Position numbers and translations under genes: made by a program. A stretch of 64,000 nucleotides of DNA from CAVQJU01 sp963729215 (GTDB lineage Bacteria > Acidobacteriota > Vicinamibacteria > Vicinamibacterales > CAVVIG01): positions 459,935 to 523,934 of the forward strand of contig CAVSND010000031.1 in NCBI GenBank assembly GCA_963729215.1. Reading direction: 5' to 3'. Every line of letters begins with the position of its first letter. Position 1 is the stretch's first letter. Of the stretch, positions 7,936 to 16,794 are shown piece after piece. The notes beneath the pieces were generated by a model. The model searched no databases. It saw only the letters and a program-made list of their open reading frames with translations, and had not been told where the DNA came from.

Positions 7936-10419
7936 CTAGTGAACCTCGGGACGGCGGACTTCGACCTCGATGTACTCGAGCGGAACGGTGCCGGTGTTCC
8001 GGATCTCGTGCACCTTGTCGACGTCAAACCACGCCCAGCGGCCAGGTTCCCAGAACTCCCATGTCATCGGTCCGACGGCAAGACCCTTGCCCTCCGACAC
8101 CTGCACGATGACCGACTCGGTCGTGTGCCGATGGGACTCCGACACTTGCCCGGGCGCAAGCGTCTGTCGGTAAGCACGGAACCAGCGATTCGAGAGCTCC
8201 GCCTTGCCGGGAAATCCGGCTCCCGTGTTGGCGCCTGTTTCGTCTCCCGCTGACGCGTTCGAGACGACCATGAACCGGAACAGCCGCTCGCCGACGTTCG
8301 TGATCTTGTGCGTGACGGGCTCGTCGTAATAGCTCGTCGTGCTCGTGGCGCGGATCGCCGGAACCGCGGGCGCATTGCCGCGTCCACCCGCCGGCGCGGC
8401 ACCGCGGCCTCCAGGCGGCGGCGCGCCGCGGCCGGCGTTCATCTCCTGCCCCAGCACCTGTGTCCGCTGCTGCGACGCGCTCAGCGTGATGTACAGAACG
8501 GGCTCGGCGTGGACGTGATACCAGGAGGTATCGCCCGGGGGCACCTGCCCCTCCAGGATCTTCGTGGTCCCGGAGGCAAAGAGCATCCGGTGATGCGGCT
8601 CGTGATACACGGGCACGACGCTCTCGCCTTTGGGGAGCGACGCGACGACGGTGGCGACGCGCACGTAGGCGTCCACGCGCCGCTCGAGCACGTCGAGGGG
8701 GACCGTGCCGGCCGCGAGCACGGCGCTGTGGAAATCCCTGATCGAGAACTTGTCGCCCAGCGCCTTCTTCGCCTTGTCACGCAGTTCCAGGATCTTCAGC
8801 TCACCCACCATGTACGAGCACGCCTGTCCCGGATTGACGACATAGCGTTCGACTTCGCTGGCTTCGATGCCGTAGTCGATGGCCTGCTGGCGCGTCCAGT
8901 GCTTGGCGTGGATCCCCGTGTCCACGACGAGGCGCCGCGCCCGAAACAACTCCATGTCGAGCTGCCCGAGCTGCCCTTCGAGGTCGTTCTCGTACCAGCC
9001 CGACTCCGCCGCGAGACGCTCGGCGTACAAGCCCCATCCCTCGCTGAGCGCCGAGATCCCTCCCAGCGCGCGGATGCGCCGGAACCGCGGCAGCGCCGCA
9101 TTCTCCATCTCCAGCGCGATTTGAAAGTGATGGCCCGGCACCGTCTCGTGATACACGAGCGTGCGCAGCGTGTACTTCGTCATCCGCTCCGGCCGCAGCG
9201 GAATCTGAAACGTGCCCGGCCGCGATCCGTCGGGCGCGGGCGCGCTGTAGCTGGCGGCGGCATTCGCCTCGCGGAAGCGCGGATACGGCTGCGCGACAAC
9301 GGGGGCTTTCGGCCGCACGTCGAACTGCAGCGCGGCGCGCTTCTCGGCGTCGCGCAGGATCTGCTCCGTGTCGGCCATGATTTGTTTCCGGCCGTCCTCC
9401 GTCAGCGGGTAGCTCTGGCTCTTCTCGATCGCCTTGACGCGCTCGGCAAGGGTCCCCTCCGTCCGTCCCAGCCGGCGCAGGATGCCGTCCATTTCCTGCT
9501 CGATCGCGGCGACCCGCTTGAGCCCGATCTGGTGGATCTCGTCCGCGGTGAGATTCGTCGTCGTAAACCTCCGCAGCGCGAAGGCGTACGCTTCGTCGCC
9601 TCCCTTGAACCGCCACAACCCGGCATCGTCTTTCGCCCGGCCCGCAACAGGTTCGAGCAGCGCGATGGCTCTCTTCCAGGCCGGATAGATCTGGGCCGAC
9701 ACGATTTTCTCGGCCTGGGCGCGCAGCTCTTCGCGGCGGGCGTCCGGAGCGGTTTTCGCCGCCGCCATGCGATCGGCAAACGCCGTGACGAACGGGTTCT
9801 TCGCCGGCGGCGTCGCAATGAACTGCCGCATCTGCACGAGGGTCGCGCGCAGGATGAAGCGCGGGGGAAACAGGTTTTTCGCAATCAGCCCGCGCGCCTC
9901 GGCGATCGCGTCGTCCATGCGCGCGCTCACCTGGCCGAGGCGAGCCACGTAGTGCACAGCGTCCTTCTCGGTGACCAGCGGATGGTTCACCGTCAGGAGA
10001 GCCGGCAGGTTGACGTTGGCGCCGCCAAACTGCTCGAGGGGAAACTGGTAGTCGCGATACTTTTCCCCCTCGACGAGCGTATTCAGCTGCCACTGCATCA
10101 GCTCTGCCGAGACGCGCTCGGTGTCGCTCATTCGCGCCGGGTCGAAGGTCGCCAGTTCGGCGAGGCCTTTCTGTGCGAGCAGGACCCGGTTGTGCCTCGA
10201 CTCTTGTGTGTCCGGCGCAAGCTGCTCCTCGAATCGATCCTGTTCGGCGCCCGTGAAATATCGCGACGCGGCCGCCTGATTCGGGTTGGCGCGCATCCAG
10301 TCGGCCGTGAAATCCCGGAAAAAGTCCGAGACCGTGCGCGCCGGCCGTGGAGGTTCGCCCTGCGCCGACAGACCAACGACGAGGGCCGCGATGACGGGAA
10401 CGATCGCAAGGGTTTTCAT
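7936..10419 (-). CDS. Secreted DUF885 peptidase-like protein fused to C-terminal cupin domains
   Basis: An 827-aa exported protein: signal peptide (residues 1-20, ending GLSAQ), then a DUF885 domain to about residue 595, then a cupin region. The DUF885 part has HETVPGHHFQ near residue 421 (a candidate metal site) and the conserved C-terminal block VVNPGQACSYMVGEL. From about residue 600 a new fold begins (VPVYHEPHHRM, YHVHAEPVLY), with a second cupin half (SHRHTTESVIVQVSEG) near 763. The halves are joined by only a few residues, and the cupin lacks its own signal peptide. These are usually separate genes. The junction contains no stop or start remnant I can see, so the fusion may be genuine. 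Activity is unproven; DUF885 members are predicted metallohydrolases. Confidence 0.8.
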   Translation of the reverse strand: MKTLAIVPVIAALVVGLSAQGEPPRPARTVSDFFRDFTADWMRANPNQAAASRYFTGAEQDRFEEQLAPDTQESRHNRVLLAQKGLAELATFDPARMSDTERVSAELMQWQLNTLVEGEKYRDYQFPLEQFGGANVNLPALLTVNHPLVTEKDAVHYVARLGQVSARMDDAIAEARGLIAKNLFPPRFILRATLVQMRQFIATPPAKNPFVTAFADRMAAAKTAPDARREELRAQAEKIVSAQIYPAWKRAIALLEPVAGRAKDDAGLWRFKGGDEAYAFALRRFTTTNLTADEIHQIGLKRVAAIEQEMDGILRRLGRTEGTLAERVKAIEKSQSYPLTEDGRKQIMADTEQILRDAEKRAALQFDVRPKAPVVAQPYPRFREANAAASYSAPAPDGSRPGTFQIPLRPERMTKYTLRTLVYHETVPGHHFQIALEMENAALPRFRRIRALGGISALSEGWGLYAERLAAESGWYENDLEGQLGQLDMELFRARRLVVDTGIHAKHWTRQQAIDYGIEASEVERYVVNPGQACSYMVGELKILELRDKAKKALGDKFSIRDFHSAVLAAGTVPLDVLERRVDAYVRVATVVASLPKGESVVPVYHEPHHRMLFASGTTKILEGQVPPGDTSWYHVHAEPVLYITLSASQQRTQVLGQEMNAGRGAPPPGGRGAAPAGGRGNAPAVPAIRATSTTSYYDEPVTHKITNVGERLFRFMVVSNASAGDETGANTGAGFPGKAELSNRWFRAYRQTLAPGQVSESHRHTTESVIVQVSEGKGLAVGPMTWEFWEPGRWAWFDVDKVHEIRNTGTVPLEYIEVEVRRPEVH

Positions 10420-10459
10420 GGATGATGGACTCTCGAGGCTGCCACGGCGCCGCGCGCTC

Positions 10460-11051
10460 CTACTGTTCGACGATGGTGAGCTGCGACACCGCGTTGATGA
10501 ACGGCGAGAACGAGGCGGTCCGGCCGAATCGATCCACCGCGGTCACCGTGTACTTCATGACGCCGACCGGCGCATCGGCAGGCACCACCCAGACGCCGGT
10601 CCACATTTCGGAGGGCTGTCGCGAGTACCTCCGCCGCCGGGAATCCTCCAACGCCGCGCCAGCGCATCGGCACGTCGATCGTGCCGCCCGCGTACGCCAG
10701 GTGCGCGGTGAGAACGGCGGTGTTCTCGACTTCGCCCGATCCGCCGTCGATCGCCGTCATCCGGATACCGAGACGCTGGCCGCGTTTGAACCGATTGGTG
10801 AGAATGCAGTGGGTCGGTAACGTGCCGGGCACGTCGAAGCTCGCGAGATCTCCCCAGATGACCAGCTTGCCGGATGGGTGCCCCGCTTGCGGCGGCGGCG
10901 GAGGCGGCGGTTCGCCACGCCCGCGTCCTTGGCCCTGCCCTTGTCCCTGCGGCTGTCCGGGTGGCTGAACCTGCCCGGACACCGACCAGCCGACAGACAG
11001 CGCCAGCAGCGCCACAAGCGATAACACTGCTGATTTCGAGCGCATCGTCAT
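10460..11051 (-). CDS. Secreted protein of an unrecognised family, twin of the gene at 12574 (frameshifted)
   Basis: Exported protein of about 196 aa after repair: signal peptide (ending SVSGQ), a Pro/Gln/Gly low-complexity linker, then a compact domain beginning GKLVIWGDLASFDVPG and ending TAVDRFGRTASFSPF...SQLTIVEQ. The domain aligns throughout with the gene product at 12574 (GKLIVYGDMALFQPPG; TATDKYGRAGEFKPF). It has Ig/FN3-like strand patterning and a single conserved Cys (HCILTNRFKRG). The reading frame is broken between about 10630 and 10660; removing one base restores the alignment with the twin. It is last in a three-gene run, 12 bases after the A-B-A-B gene. Function unknown. Confidence 0.7.
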
Positions 11052-11063
11052 GGTGGCGGCATC

Positions 11064-12570
11064 CTACGGTGCGGTCACTTCGAATGCAAATCGCAGCGCG
11101 GGAATGTGGTTTCCCGGATGATCGTCGGCATACGTGAGCTGCGGCAGACGATACAGCTGCTGCGTTCCTTCGGGACCCTGGTAGATGCCGGGGTAGAAAT
11201 CGATCAGGTGAATCCCGGCCGACCCCGTCGCCGTGAAATTGACGATGACATCCCCCTGGCTGTTGAACCCGCACGCATAGCCCATGTAGCCGTTGTCGTA
11301 CGTCGCGATGTAGATGTTGTCGTAGTCGGTCCACCCGACTCCTTTGAGATGAATCGTCACCGGGGTTCCCGCCGGTCCGGACATCGGCGACATGCTCACC
11401 ACGCTGGTTTCCACCACGTAGTACGTCCGGGCGAGCATGTTGCCGCCAGAATCGGATGGACACCGAGTGGCGGCCCCCGAGATCGTCCGGGATGGCGAGC
11501 GAGACGTCGAGGCGTCCGTCAGCACCGGTCGTGAGCTTCCGAAGTTCGGTTTCCTTCGGCGCAAAGCCATTCCCGGAAACACGGCTGCCTTCCTGCGTTC
11601 CCCAGACAATCGACACCGGTGTGTTCGCCGGAAGACCGCGCGCGCTGAGCGCCGCGCGCGACTGTACCGGCCCTTGCGCCGGCGTGATGCTCACCGCGCC
11701 ATCTTCGTTGGCGGCCTCCGACGGGGGCACGGGTTGTCGCTGGTAGGGTTCGGCGTAGGCAGAAGGCGCCATCCGGCCAGGTGTCACCTTGAAGGCGAAC
11801 GCGGGGCGCGGCAAATACGCATTCGGGGCCTGTTCGTGATTGAGGTAGCCCTGGCCCATGTAGCCGGTGAGTACCTTGAGCTGATGTTGGCCGACAGTGC
11901 CGGTCGCGCGGAAGCGCGCGGTCGCGGTGCCGTGAGTGTCCGTCGCCGAGACCCAGCCCACTTCCTGGTTGTCCCAGTTGATCACCCACGTGCTCTCCAT
12001 CGTGCGCCATCCGATGCCCTTGACGCGGAGTTCGATCAACGTGCCGATCGGTCCTTCGGCGGGGGACATCTCGAACGTCTGACTGACTTCGATGCCGCCC
12101 TGAGCAAGCGGCACGCCGTTGTCGGACGCGATCACTTCGTGAACCCCGCCGTAGTCCTCGGGGATCGTGAAGTGAGCCGCCAGCCGGCCGTCTGCGCCGG
12201 TTTGCGCCTGCCCCAAGGTCCTCGTCGTGTCAGCGAACTTCTTGCCGCGAAAGTGATAGTAGTCTTCGACGATCCAGCCGCCCTTGACCGTGCGCCAGAT
12301 CAAATCGATTTTCCGGCCGGGCGGCAGCCCTTCGGCGGTCGCGTCCACCCCGGTTCCCACGACGGCCTTTGCGGCGCCCGGATGTTTCAGTGTCAACGAC
12401 TTCAGGGGCTTCTGGGGCTCCGAGGGCGCGTCCGCCCTGGTCGCCGCGCTCTGCGCGGCCGTGGGCTGATCGGGGCTCGGTTGCGGCTTCGCGCGCTGAC
12501 AGCGCGAAGCGGCAAGCGACACGAGCACGACCGCAGCGACCGTCGCGATGGATCGCGGATTGGATGACAC
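11064..12570 (-). CDS. Secreted protein with duplicated A-B-A-B Ig/IPT-like modules (frameshifted)
   Basis: About 501 aa after repair. N-terminal hydrophobic signal (VAAVVLVSLAASRC; the Cys is not in a perfect lipobox, so lipoprotein status is uncertain). Module A (GLPPGRKIDLIWRT ... TGADGRLAAHFTIPEDYGG) is followed by module B (MSPAEGPIGTLIELRVKGIGW). Both recur in order in the C-terminal half (GLPANTPVSIVWGT ... TGADGRLDVSLAIPDDLGG; MSPMSGPAGTPVTIHLKGVGW). Module B has the GPxGTxVxIxxxG pattern of IPT/TIG domains. The frame breaks near 11440-11447 and is repaired by deleting one T. GTG start at 12570, 3 bases after the stop of the 12574 gene. Probably a surface-binding or scaffold protein; no catalytic motif is seen. 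Confidence 0.72.
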
Positions 12571-12573
12571 GCC

Positions 12574-13071
12574 CTACTCCACGATGGTCAATTGAGACGC
12601 CTGAACCTCGAAGGGCTTGAACTCGCCGGCGCGCCCGTACTTGTCCGTCGCCGTCACCGTGTAGCGGATGATGCCGACGGGCGTGTCCTGGGGGACGACC
12701 CATTTGGCGACCCAGAACTCGCGTTCCGGCTGTTGAGCGGTCGCGCGGTAGCGCATCGGGATGTCGATGGTCCGGCCGGCGACGTTCACATGAACAACGA
12801 GCTGCGCGGACTCCTCGCGTTTACCCGTCGAGGGATCCGCCACGAACATGCGCCAGCCGACCGGCTCGCCTCGCTTGAAGCGGTTTCTGAGAATGCAGTT
12901 TTCGGGATGCCCCGGCGGCTGAAAGAGCGCCATGTCGCCATAGACGATGAGCTTGCCGGTGCCCGGAGGAGGCGGCGGCGGCGCCGCTTGAGGAGTTGCG
13001 CCGGAACTGTCCGAACGAGCGGCGCACAGCACCACGGCGGCGAGTATCAGCAGCAGCCCGGTTCGCGGCAC
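12574..13071 (-). CDS. Secreted protein of an unrecognised family, twin of the gene at 10460
   Basis: A 165-aa exported protein: signal peptide (ending CAARS), a short Pro-rich linker, and a domain homologous along its length to the 10460 product (GKLIVYGDMALFQPPG, CILRNRFKRGEPVGWRM, TIDIPMRYRA, WVAKWVVPQDTPVGIIRYTV, TATDKYGRAGEFKPF). It is intact. The GTG start at 13071 is preceded by AGGGGGGACGCC. It is first in the run 12574-11064-10460, with 3-base and 12-base gaps, so the three are very probably one operon. I do not recognise the family and see no enzyme motif. Confidence 0.78.
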   Translation of the reverse strand: MPRTGLLLILAAVVLCAARSDSSGATPQAAPPPPPPGTGKLIVYGDMALFQPPGHPENCILRNRFKRGEPVGWRMFVADPSTGKREESAQLVVHVNVAGRTIDIPMRYRATAQQPEREFWVAKWVVPQDTPVGIIRYTVTATDKYGRAGEFKPFEVQASQLTIVE

Positions 13072-13099
13072 GGCGTCCCCCCTGGGAGGAATGATACCC

Positions 13100-13228
13100 G
13101 TTCAGGCTGCGAAGACGCAGCCTGAACGTAAAAATGTAGAACGGAAAGCGTAGAACGTAAGACGCTGAATTTCCGAGTAGTTTTACGTTTTACGTTCTAC
13201 ATTCAGGGCGCTTTCTCCCAGCGCCCTG
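13100..13228. repeat. Composite element: two hairpins joined by inverted ACGTTTTACG-type words
   Basis: Left hairpin: GTTCAGGCTGCG (13100-13111), loop AAGA, CGCAGCCTGAAC (13116-13127), a perfect 12-bp stem. Right hairpin: CAGGGCGCT (13204-13212), loop TTCTCCC, AGCGCCCTG (13220-13228). Between them ATGTAGAACG is inverted relative to CGTTCTACAT, with tandem TTTTACG words. The right half lies within the 3' end of the amidase gene and supplies its last codons and stop (13190). A related word-plus-hairpin copy is at 23911-23966. The layout resembles a bacterial interspersed mosaic element. Confidence 0.75.
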
Positions 13229-14567
13229 TCCCGTCGCCTGCTCGAACGCATAGGCCATCTGCAGGACTCCGGCATCATCGCCGCGCCGGCCAACGATCTG
13301 GATGCCGACGGGCAGATTCTCTGGGGTGAAGCCTGCCGGCACGGACGCCGCCGGGCACAGCGTCGTGCTGATCCAGTACGCGGATTTCATCCACGCCGCG
13401 TAGTGCTCCATCGGCACGCCGGCAATTTCGTGGGGCCAGTCGAGCAACGCGTCGAAGGGCGCTACCTGGTTGACGGCGCAGATCAGGAAATCGTGGACGC
13501 CGAAAAATGCGTCCACCCGTGCGAGCAGGCGCTCGTGCTGGCCGGTTGCGCGGGTCACGTCGCTGCCGGAAACCAGGCCCCCGAGCTCGATCTCTTCGAT
13601 GGCTTCCTGCTTCATCTGTCCGCGATGCGACCAGAGCAGCGAGCCCAGATTCTCGAACGCTCTCCGGCGCCGCATCGTCAGAAACACCTCGTCCGCGTTC
13701 GTCAAATCGGGACATGCCCCCGCGACGATGCATCCGAGATTCTCGAAGACGCGGCGGCTCGCCTCGAGCACCTCGCGCACACGCGGCTCGAGCGGCAGGC
13801 CGCCGAGATCGGGGCACCAGGCCACGCGGACGCCCTTCAAGTCGCGCTCGAGGGCCGGCACTTCCTGCCCCGTCATGACGCCAAGCAGAAACGCGACGTC
13901 GTCGACGGACCGGGCCATCGGCCCCTTCACGTTGAGGCCGAGGGAGGTGCCGTCGCTCAACACCGGCGCGAGGCCGGACGTCGGACGCAGCGCCACGACG
14001 CTGTTGAAATTGGCCGGGATTGCGAAGGGATCCGCCGAGGTCGCTGCCGTCAGCGAGCGGCAGCAAGCCCGCCGCGAGGGCCGCGCCCGCTCCACCGCTC
14101 GAGCCGCCGGCGGTCATCGTCACATCGTATGGATTCACGGTCGTGCCGTAGACCCGGTTGTACGTGTGCGAGCCCATGCCGAATTCCGGCACGTTCGTCT
14201 TGCCGATGGGAACCACGCCCGCCGTACGCAGCCGCGCGACAAGCGGGCTGTCCGCCGCCGGCATGCGGTCCTTGAAAATCGGCGATCCGGATGTATTGGG
14301 AAATCCGACAGCGTCTTCCAGATCTTTGAAGGCCCACGGCAGGCCGTGCAGCGGGCCAACCGCCTCGCCTCGCACGGATCTGCGGTCGGCCTCATCCGCC
14401 AGCGCCAGACACTCGTCATCGTCCAGCTTTGCGACGATAGCGTTCAGCGTCGGGTTGAATCGGTTGATGCGGGCGAGATGGGCCGTCATCACCTCGCGCG
14501 CGGAAATCTTGCGGGCGCGTATCAGCGCGGCGAGCTCACGAGCGCTGGTGTAACAGAGGTCGGACAT
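13190..14567 (-). CDS. Amidase signature family protein (frameshifted)
   Basis: Amidase-signature hydrolase (GatA/AtzF-like superfamily), 458 aa after repair, cytoplasmic (no signal). The Ser-cisSer-Lys triad is visible: Lys in GLPWAFKDLEDAV, and TAGGSSGGAGAALAAG followed by the nucleophile region DGSDLGGSLRNP. The frame breaks at a GGG run (14016-14018). Deleting one base joins SLRNP to ANFNSVVALRPTSG, exactly the continuation expected in this family. No gatB or gatC is nearby, so a catabolic amidase is more likely than the tRNA amidotransferase subunit. The last few codons and the TAA stop are contributed by an intergenic repeat element, giving a non-conserved basic tail. Confidence 0.88.
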
Positions 14568-14575
14568 CGGAATCC

Positions 14576-14593
14576 GTCCGGCTGAAGCCGGAC
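14576..14593. repeat. GTCCGGCT-GA-AGCCGGAC palindrome
   Basis: Perfect 8-bp arms with a GA spacer, between the aldolase stop and the amidase start. A second copy of the core (TCCGGCT-GA-AGCCGGA) occurs at 54888-54903, followed in both cases by CGCT. A repeated palindrome of this kind resembles REP elements. It could also be an RNA stability hairpin behind the aldolase gene on the minus strand. Confidence 0.7.
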
Positions 14594-14594
14594 G

Positions 14595-15377
14595 CTACGG
14601 GCGGCCGGAACCGCTCGCCTTCCGCTTCCACAGCTCCCAGGCGCGGCTGTAGTTGTCGGATGCGGCGTATTTCTTCGCTTCCTCGGGATCGATGTAGGTG
14701 ATCTTGCCGCCGAGCGCGATGGCCTGCGCCTGAATGCGCGCGTTGAGATCGAGATAAATGCTCCGGCCGACGACGTTGAGGATCGAGTCGGCGGTTACCA
14801 CGGCGCCGTGCCCCCGCATGAGGACCGCGGGCTTGTCGGCGAGTGCCTTCGCGAGCGCGGCGCCAAGCGGCGCGGTCTCGACGAGCATGTTCGTCATGCC
14901 CGCCGCCTGCCTGATTTCGAAGACCGGCACGCCTGCCGCGAGAAACGCGCTCTGGTGATACATCGGCCGCAAGGCCACGCTCGAATCCGCGAAAGGAATC
15001 AGGGACGGCGTGTGGCAGTGCACGACCGCGTTGACGTCGGCCCGCGCGCGATAGATCTCGCTGTGAATGAAGCGCTCTTTGTACGGCGTCCTGCCTTTCG
15101 CGTCGACCGGCTCACCGTTCAGACCGAACTCGAGGATGTCCGCCGCGGCGACCAATTCCGGCGCGACCGATCTCGCGAGGAGGAAACGCTCGCGATTTCC
15201 GGGATGCCGGACGCTGATATGGCCATACCCGTCGAGAATGCCTTCCTGGGCGAGGATGTGGTTGCCGGCGACGAGGTCGGCGATCACGTCGGCCAACGGC
15301 GGCGCCCCTTCGCGGCCAGGCTGCTGTGGCACGAGGACGAGCGCACCGAGTGCGAGGAAGTCGCGTCGAAGCATCAT
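14595..15377 (-). CDS. Class II aldolase/adducin family protein, exported type
   Basis: A 260-aa protein of the class II aldolase/adducin family (metal-dependent, L-fuculose-1-phosphate aldolase-like). Metal ligands are recognisable in VVHCHTPS (His-x-His) and in RGHGAVV. The glycine loop ISVRHPG and a substrate region (HSEIYRARADVNAV) are present. The N-terminus MMLRRDFLALGALVL resembles a Tat or signal-type leader, which is unusual for this normally cytoplasmic fold but common in acidobacterial paralogues. Its ATG overlaps the DUF952 stop (ATGA). Substrate unknown. Confidence 0.85.
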   Translation of the reverse strand: MMLRRDFLALGALVLVPQQPGREGAPPLADVIADLVAGNHILAQEGILDGYGHISVRHPGNRERFLLARSVAPELVAAADILEFGLNGEPVDAKGRTPYKERFIHSEIYRARADVNAVVHCHTPSLIPFADSSVALRPMYHQSAFLAAGVPVFEIRQAAGMTNMLVETAPLGAALAKALADKPAVLMRGHGAVVTADSILNVVGRSIYLDLNARIQAQAIALGGKITYIDPEEAKKYAASDNYSRAWELWKRKASGSGRP

Positions 15378-15748
15378 CGATCCGTCCCCCTCGAGCTGGA
15401 CGCGCCGGAGGCAACGTCCGGCGGCTTCAGAAACGTGCCGTCCGGTGCGCGGCCGATATCCCGCACGGCGACGATCGCGTCACGATTCAAAGGGCCGTAG
15501 ATATGGGGAAACACTTCGGCCGGGTCATCGTAGCGGATCGGGGACGTGACGCGATCCTGATCGATGTAAAGAACCACCCAGGGCTCGGCGCTCGACTTGT
15601 AGTACCGGGTGAGGGTGATGGACACGGCCTCCCGCCCCTCCGTCGTGTGGATGAAGCCCTCGCGTCCAAAGGGCTCCGGCACGTACGGCTGCACCGAATC
15701 GAACGACTCGAAATACCGCTTCGGCGTTCCGTGGTACGCGAGTCTCAC
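15374..15748 (-). CDS. DUF952 family protein
   Basis: A 124-aa cytoplasmic protein with DUF952 hallmarks: GFIHTTEGREAVSITLTRYY, VLYIDQDRV, and the terminal PHIYGPLNRDAIVAV. The family is often considered related to ADP-ribosyltransferase/RNA 2'-phosphotransferase folds, but activity is unproven. I set the start at a GTG (15748) that overlaps the upstream stop (GTGA) and excludes a long non-homologous upstream extension. Its own stop overlaps the aldolase start, so translation of the three genes is probably coupled. Confidence 0.82.
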   Translation of the reverse strand: MRLAYHGTPKRYFESFDSVQPYVPEPFGREGFIHTTEGREAVSITLTRYYKSSAEPWVVLYIDQDRVTSPIRYDDPAEVFPHIYGPLNRDAIVAVRDIGRAPDGTFLKPPDVASGASSSRGTDR

Positions 15749-16794
15749 TTGTTTCCGAAGAGCGGCTTGTAGTCGCGGTTGTTCTCGCAGACGAACTCGT
15801 TGATCTGGTCGTACTCCTGCAGGAACGGGAACGTCCGCCGGATCACCCACGGGCCGGCAAATACGTTCGGATCTTCGATCGTCGCTTCGTACTGCAGCGT
15901 GTCGAAATCCGGGCGCGAGAAACGCTCGACCACGTGCAGCGCCTCGGTGTGCCGATAGCCGTTGATCTCCGTCTTGTCGTTGAACCCGATCGAGTCCACG
16001 ACGAGCGTGTCGCCTTCCCACCTGGCGACGGGGTTGCCCATCCATGACGGATCGGGATCCGCGGGATGCGGCCGCCCGTCGGTCGGGATGATGCGGAACA
16101 GGTTGAGGTATTCGTGCGCGACGACGATGTGCTTCGGAGCCTGCACGATCTGGATGTAATACGGCACGAAGAACGTCTGCGGAATCCCCGGCGGCATGCA
16201 GGTGGAGTACTGGCCCGTGTCGTCCGCCGCACGGACGACCTTGTACTTTTCAGCGCCCGGCTTCAGCGTCGGCGTCGCCGGCAGTCCGCCGGCGGTTGGC
16301 TGGGGAGGCGCGCCGCGTCCGCCGGGCCCCGCGCCGTAGCCATACACGCCGGAAAAATCGGGCCGTCCGTCCGCGGTTCGCGGGGCCGCCCGTTTGCCGC
16401 CGGCCGCTGGAGCGTCGGAGGGAGACGCGCCGGGCATCGTGCCCGCCACGACGACCGTGACCGTCCGCTTGTCGGCGCTGTTGCCGGCGCCTGTTACGGC
16501 GAGGGTGTATGTCGTCGTCACGCCGGGCGTCAGCGTCCGGCGGCCGCGAGGCGCGACACGCCCCAACGGGTCGATGCTGGTGGACGTGGGATTTTCGACC
16601 GCCCAGCTCAAGGTGACCGGCTGGCCCGGCTGAATCGACGTCGGCTCGACGGCGAAGCTCGTAATCCGTACGGGAAGCCGCGCCGCGGCGCGATACGGCG
16701 ACTCGCCCGCCGTGGGGGCCGCGGGCGCCTGCTGCGCGGCGGGAGACACGCTCGCCGCGATGATCGCGAACAGCGCGGCGTGCGCCGTCTTCAC
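15745..16794 (-). CDS. Secreted Ig-like domain protein, uncharacterised
   Basis: A 349-aa exported protein. After the signal peptide (ending SPAAQQA) comes a bacterial Ig-like segment (ITSFAVEPTSIQPGQPVTLSW ... TLTPGVTTTYTLAVTG), then a conserved acidobacterial-type domain starting ADGRPDFSGVYG and running through PPGIPQTFFVPYYIQI, VARWEGDTLVVDSIGFND and HTEALHVVERFSRPD. The latter part often accompanies DUF6152 genes in Acidobacteria, as here. No catalytic residues are obvious. The GTG start overlaps the upstream DUF6152 stop (GTGA), and its own TGA overlaps the DUF952 start, forming a coupled chain. Confidence 0.78.
   Translation of the reverse strand: MKTAHAALFAIIAASVSPAAQQAPAAPTAGESPYRAAARLPVRITSFAVEPTSIQPGQPVTLSWAVENPTSTSIDPLGRVAPRGRRTLTPGVTTTYTLAVTGAGNSADKRTVTVVVAGTMPGASPSDAPAAGGKRAAPRTADGRPDFSGVYGYGAGPGGRGAPPQPTAGGLPATPTLKPGAEKYKVVRAADDTGQYSTCMPPGIPQTFFVPYYIQIVQAPKHIVVAHEYLNLFRIIPTDGRPHPADPDPSWMGNPVARWEGDTLVVDSIGFNDKTEINGYRHTEALHVVERFSRPDFDTLQYEATIEDPNVFAGPWVIRRTFPFLQEYDQINEFVCENNRDYKPLFGNK

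Noticed and set aside
8308..10425. 705-aa plus-strand open frame opposite the DUF885-cupin gene
   Set aside because: Shadow; no start signal, no domain, biased composition.
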